Shown here one piece after another: positions 61,392 through 64,000 of a stretch of DNA of 64,000 nucleotides. Under the pieces are notes generated by a model. That model worked only from the letters and a program-made list of their open reading frames with translations. It was not told where the DNA came from and searched no databases. The position numbers and the translations under genes are program-made. Location: contig CBFHQJ010000001.1 in the NCBI GenBank assembly GCA_965657795.1, positions 62,001 through 126,000 on the forward strand. The letters run 5' to 3'. How positions within the stretch are numbered: the stretch's first letter is position 1; every line of letters starts with the position of its first letter. The stretch is from SW10 sp965657795 (GTDB lineage: Bacteria; Verrucomicrobiota; Verrucomicrobiia; Verrucomicrobiales; Akkermansiaceae).

Positions 61392-64000
61392 TCACTTGAA
61401 GCGGAACGAAAATACGACCAAGGCTCTGGTTTGTCCTTGTTCGTCGATTTGGGTGGTGAAGTCCCAGCGATCGCTGAGCTCCAGAGTGGCAGAGGAAAAA
61501 TTCCGCCCGGAATACTGATTGGTCTCGCCGAGTGAGAGTTCGATTTGATCTGAGTTCTTGAGGAGACGTTGGAAGACTGATTTGTCTTTTTCACCATTAC
61601 GGCGGCGGAGGGTTTCGAAGAGGTATTGCAGGGCTTTCTGCGAAGCGACTTGCTGGTTGGCCAGCTGTGCTGACGACGATCCGGTGGCGAGCAGGAGCAT
61701 GATTTCGCCCTCGGGAAGAGGAGGGTCCGAGGTGAGAACAAGGTTGGGGTTCTGGGCTGATCCCGAAACATACACCTGAACGAGATAGGAGCCCACTTCG
61801 GAGCTCCCCCGAATATCAAGGCGGGGATTGGTGAGGGAATCGGGAAGCAGGGTGACCACGCCGGTTTGCACTTCCAGCTTGCTGAAGGGGAGGTCGGCCA
61901 CGAGATTCATTGTGGTGAGAGTGCCGGAGGTTTTCGGATCACCAATCGTTCCTCTAACCTTGAGATTCTGTCCTGTGACTTCACCTTTGACGAGGTTTCC
62001 TCGAATGAGAATGGGGTCTTTGGTTGAAACATCGATCTGGAGTCCCCAGGTCATGATGCCGGTTTCCGGAGTGGCCTTGTTTTTCTTCGGTGCGGGCTTC
62101 TGGGAAAACGAGGGGAGGTTGGGGCGGGGGATTTCGGTGGTGCGCGGGACCCCCATCGGGAGGATCTCGACGTCCTTGTAAATGAGACTGTCGGCGATTT
62201 TGAGGGTGCCCGAAATGTTGGCTTTCGAAAGTGGGCCTTCGACTCTCAGGTCCGGGTGTCCGCGGAAGGTGAAGTCCTGATCTCGATAGAGCAGGATGTA
62301 TTTTCCGGTGAGACGAAGGTTGAAGACCGGATCAAGAGCGGGCTCTTTTTTTGTCAGGTCAATCGTTCCTGTCAGGTTGGCTTTGCCGCCGGTTGCTAAG
62401 ATTCGCCCCTCGGTAATCGTGACAATCTCCTTGCTGATCTTTGCGCGAATTTCGGTGTCCTTGAAGTCGGTGATGGGGGACTCGCTGAGACGCATCCTCT
62501 TCAGACTCAAGCTGGCGTCGCCGAAGAACTCGGGTTTTGAAACAGTCCCTCTGACGGAGGCATTTAAGATTAGGTTCCCGTTGATCAGTTTAATCTTGGG
62601 AACGAAAGGACGAACTCTTGCAAGATCGAGACGTGCTCCGGTGACATTGAGGGCAATGGGTTTTTCCGGACCGGAGGGCGAGCGTCCAAGCCAGGCCTGT
62701 GTTTCAAGCGGGAGTTTGCCGGAAAGGCTCATGAATTTGGCTCCGTTTTCCTGACCGGAACCGGACAAGTTGAGAGTTTCATCGGCCGTGTTCAAGTTAA
62801 TTTCGAGTCCTAGATTTGGGAGGTTCTCTTGCAGACTGGTGTTGAATTCGCGCAATTTGATACCTCCACCGATCTCGGGCGTTTCCACCGTTCCTGAAAG
62901 CTTGAGATTGATGCCAAGGTTTCCCTTGAGTCCGGGAACCGAAGGGACGAATGGCTGGATGCGGCGCAAGTCAAGGCCGTCATTGGAGACGGCAAGCGAG
63001 ACAGGGGTATCGAGTGGGATTTGCCGGTGGTCGATCCACTGGCGGGGAAGAAATGGAAAGACTCCTTCGACCTTTAGAAGCTGACCCTTGGGGTCCTTGG
63101 CATCGATATTTACGAGAAGCTCTTTTTGGGAAGTCTCGAATACGAGTGCGACGTCGGCCGGTAAAAATTCCGGAGTGGTGGCGGAAGCGAATTGAGTGAG
63201 GCTGAGCCTCCCGTTGAGCGAGGGCTCTTCGAAGGTTCCGGCGAGGCTCAGTTTTTGCGCTTGAAGAACTCCGGAAAGCTCGTTGGGCATTGGGATAAAG
63301 GAAGAAAGTCTTTCGAAGCTCAGCGGTTGTGAGTTCACCTCGAGAGAGATCGGTTTTGGCGACTTTAGAAGATCATCCGGCGAGCGGGCCTCAAGAGGTG
63401 CGGGGAGCTTTGCTTGGACCAAGAGAAGCTCGTCGCTTCCCTCGAAAAGTTTGATGTGGTCGATGGTAAGGGTGTCATCGATCCAGCTGAGTTTGGCTTT
63501 GGCGATGGCATCCGGAGTGGCCATTTCCAGCGATTCGACCGTCACGCTCTCGGGCCAATTCCAGGTGATTTTTCCTCGCGAGACGGCTTCGGGGAAATCG
63601 GGCTGGCGGAACCCCAGCGACTCCAGGTTGAGGGAGCCGGAGTGCCGGGCCGTCTTAAGATTGCCCTTGGCGGTGGCGGTGAAATCCAGCGAGCGGGCAA
63701 GTCGCTCCTCGAGAACGGAAGCGTCTTTGATTCGCGAAATGATCTCAGCCTGATAAGTCTGCGGGTCGACTTGAAAGCGGGCGGTGGCCCGAAGATCGTC
63801 GAGGGTATTTGCGATCACTCTTGCTTCCCGGGAATCGTAGGCGATCTCAGCCTTGATTAGAGGAACGTCGGGCCAGTTGACGACAAGATGCAGCTCGGCC
63901 GTGGAGTCGAGGATGGAGCGATCAAGTGAAACGACACCATCGACCTCGAGTTTTTCGTCGAGGGTAACCTGCAGGGTGATTGGCTGGTCGAACGGGGAGA
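61392..64000 (-). CDS. TamB-like translocation and assembly protein (5' end outside window)
   Basis: The frame is open to the window edge, so only the C-terminal 869 residues are visible; a GTG at 63818 is internal. Long runs of amphipathic beta-strands (VTGARLDLARVRPFVPKIKL) form the groove typical of AsmA-like bridge proteins. The C-terminal DUF490 domain is clear: EIMLLLATGSSSAQLANQQ, LRRRNGEKDKSVFQRL and the last strand TRALVVFSFRFK. It spans the periplasm and works with TamA or moves phospholipids to the outer membrane. Its TGA overlaps the possible GTG start of tamA. Confidence 0.9.
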   Translation of the reverse strand, partial: SPFDQPITLQVTLDEKLEVDGVVSLDRSILDSTAELHLVVNWPDVPLIKAEIAYDSREARVIANTLDDLRATARFQVDPQTYQAEIISRIKDASVLEERLARSLDFTATAKGNLKTARHSGSLNLESLGFRQPDFPEAVSRGKITWNWPESVTVESLEMATPDAIAKAKLSWIDDTLTIDHIKLFEGSDELLLVQAKLPAPLEARSPDDLLKSPKPISLEVNSQPLSFERLSSFIPMPNELSGVLQAQKLSLAGTFEEPSLNGRLSLTQFASATTPEFLPADVALVFETSQKELLVNIDAKDPKGQLLKVEGVFPFLPRQWIDHRQIPLDTPVSLAVSNDGLDLRRIQPFVPSVPGLKGNLGINLKLSGTVETPEIGGGIKLREFNTSLQENLPNLGLEINLNTADETLNLSGSGQENGAKFMSLSGKLPLETQAWLGRSPSGPEKPIALNVTGARLDLARVRPFVPKIKLINGNLILNASVRGTVSKPEFFGDASLSLKRMRLSESPITDFKDTEIRAKISKEIVTITEGRILATGGKANLTGTIDLTKKEPALDPVFNLRLTGKYILLYRDQDFTFRGHPDLRVEGPLSKANISGTLKIADSLIYKDVEILPMGVPRTTEIPRPNLPSFSQKPAPKKNKATPETGIMTWGLQIDVSTKDPILIRGNLVKGEVTGQNLKVRGTIGDPKTSGTLTTMNLVADLPFSKLEVQTGVVTLLPDSLTNPRLDIRGSSEVGSYLVQVYVSGSAQNPNLVLTSDPPLPEGEIMLLLATGSSSAQLANQQVASQKALQYLFETLRRRNGEKDKSVFQRLLKNSDQIELSLGETNQYSGRNFSSATLELSDRWDFTTQIDEQGQTRALVVFSFRFK

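Overview
The window looks like a chromosomal segment of a Verrucomicrobiota bacterium. The main support is a PSD1/DUF1501 gene pair, a PVC-type membrane-bound dehydrogenase fused to an azurin-like domain, a Minf_1886-family gene, several proteins carrying an NPYAPP/NPYAAP motif, and a lysine/alanine-rich N-terminal tail on RpoD. No phage, IS element, plasmid module or CRISPR array was seen. Both ends of the window cut a gene (the dehydrogenase at the left, TamB at the right).

Layout. 1-5.1 kb: truncated PVC dehydrogenase, a strong terminator, then three tandem NPYAPP membrane paralogues, the first frameshifted. 5.3-10.2 kb: a thioredoxin-like secreted protein with an in-frame UGA at the first redox position, a KefB-like antiporter, an FAD oxidoreductase, a membrane protein and a TonB protein. 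10.2-16 kb: PSD1 and DUF1501 genes with a four-helix-bundle gene between them, and a divergent PAS-AraC regulator. 16-21.5 kb: eight tandem paralogues of an unrecognised secreted family that resembles a stand-alone piece of a secretin. 21.5-25.1 kb: a sensor kinase with an in-frame stop, its response regulator with an 18-bp duplication, a tiny CPXCG protein with an in-frame UGA followed by a SECIS-like hairpin, a glycosyltransferase and tRNA-Pro. 25.5-34.8 kb: hisH, hisB, a DUF255-like lipoprotein, a ParA plus Roadblock-like pair, a large ABC-2 transporter and an M15-like peptidase. 34.8-46.9 kb: mixed housekeeping genes including a B12-binding radical SAM protein, tsaD, a UbiA-family prenyltransferase, an esterase, rpoD, hslO and an orphan DNA methyltransferase. 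47-54.5 kb: a TetR regulator with two operator-like palindromes, a complete RND tripartite efflux system and a coupled type III polyketide synthase. 54.5-64 kb: a four-domain FKBP protein, threonine aldolase, a NuoE-NuoF fusion, and TamA/TamB.

Most notable: (1) two candidate selenoproteins, each with UGA at a position where a Cys is expected, each followed by a hairpin with a G/GU apical loop at a suitable distance; (2) the eight-member secretin-like array next to a two-component system that carries lesions; (3) a type III PKS translationally coupled to an RND efflux operon; (4) the histone-H1-like tail on RpoD. In-frame stops at 20161 and 22615 and the frameshift near 3230 look like ordinary lesions or sequence errors, and they are the main reason to check read support before accepting the UGA-recoding claims.
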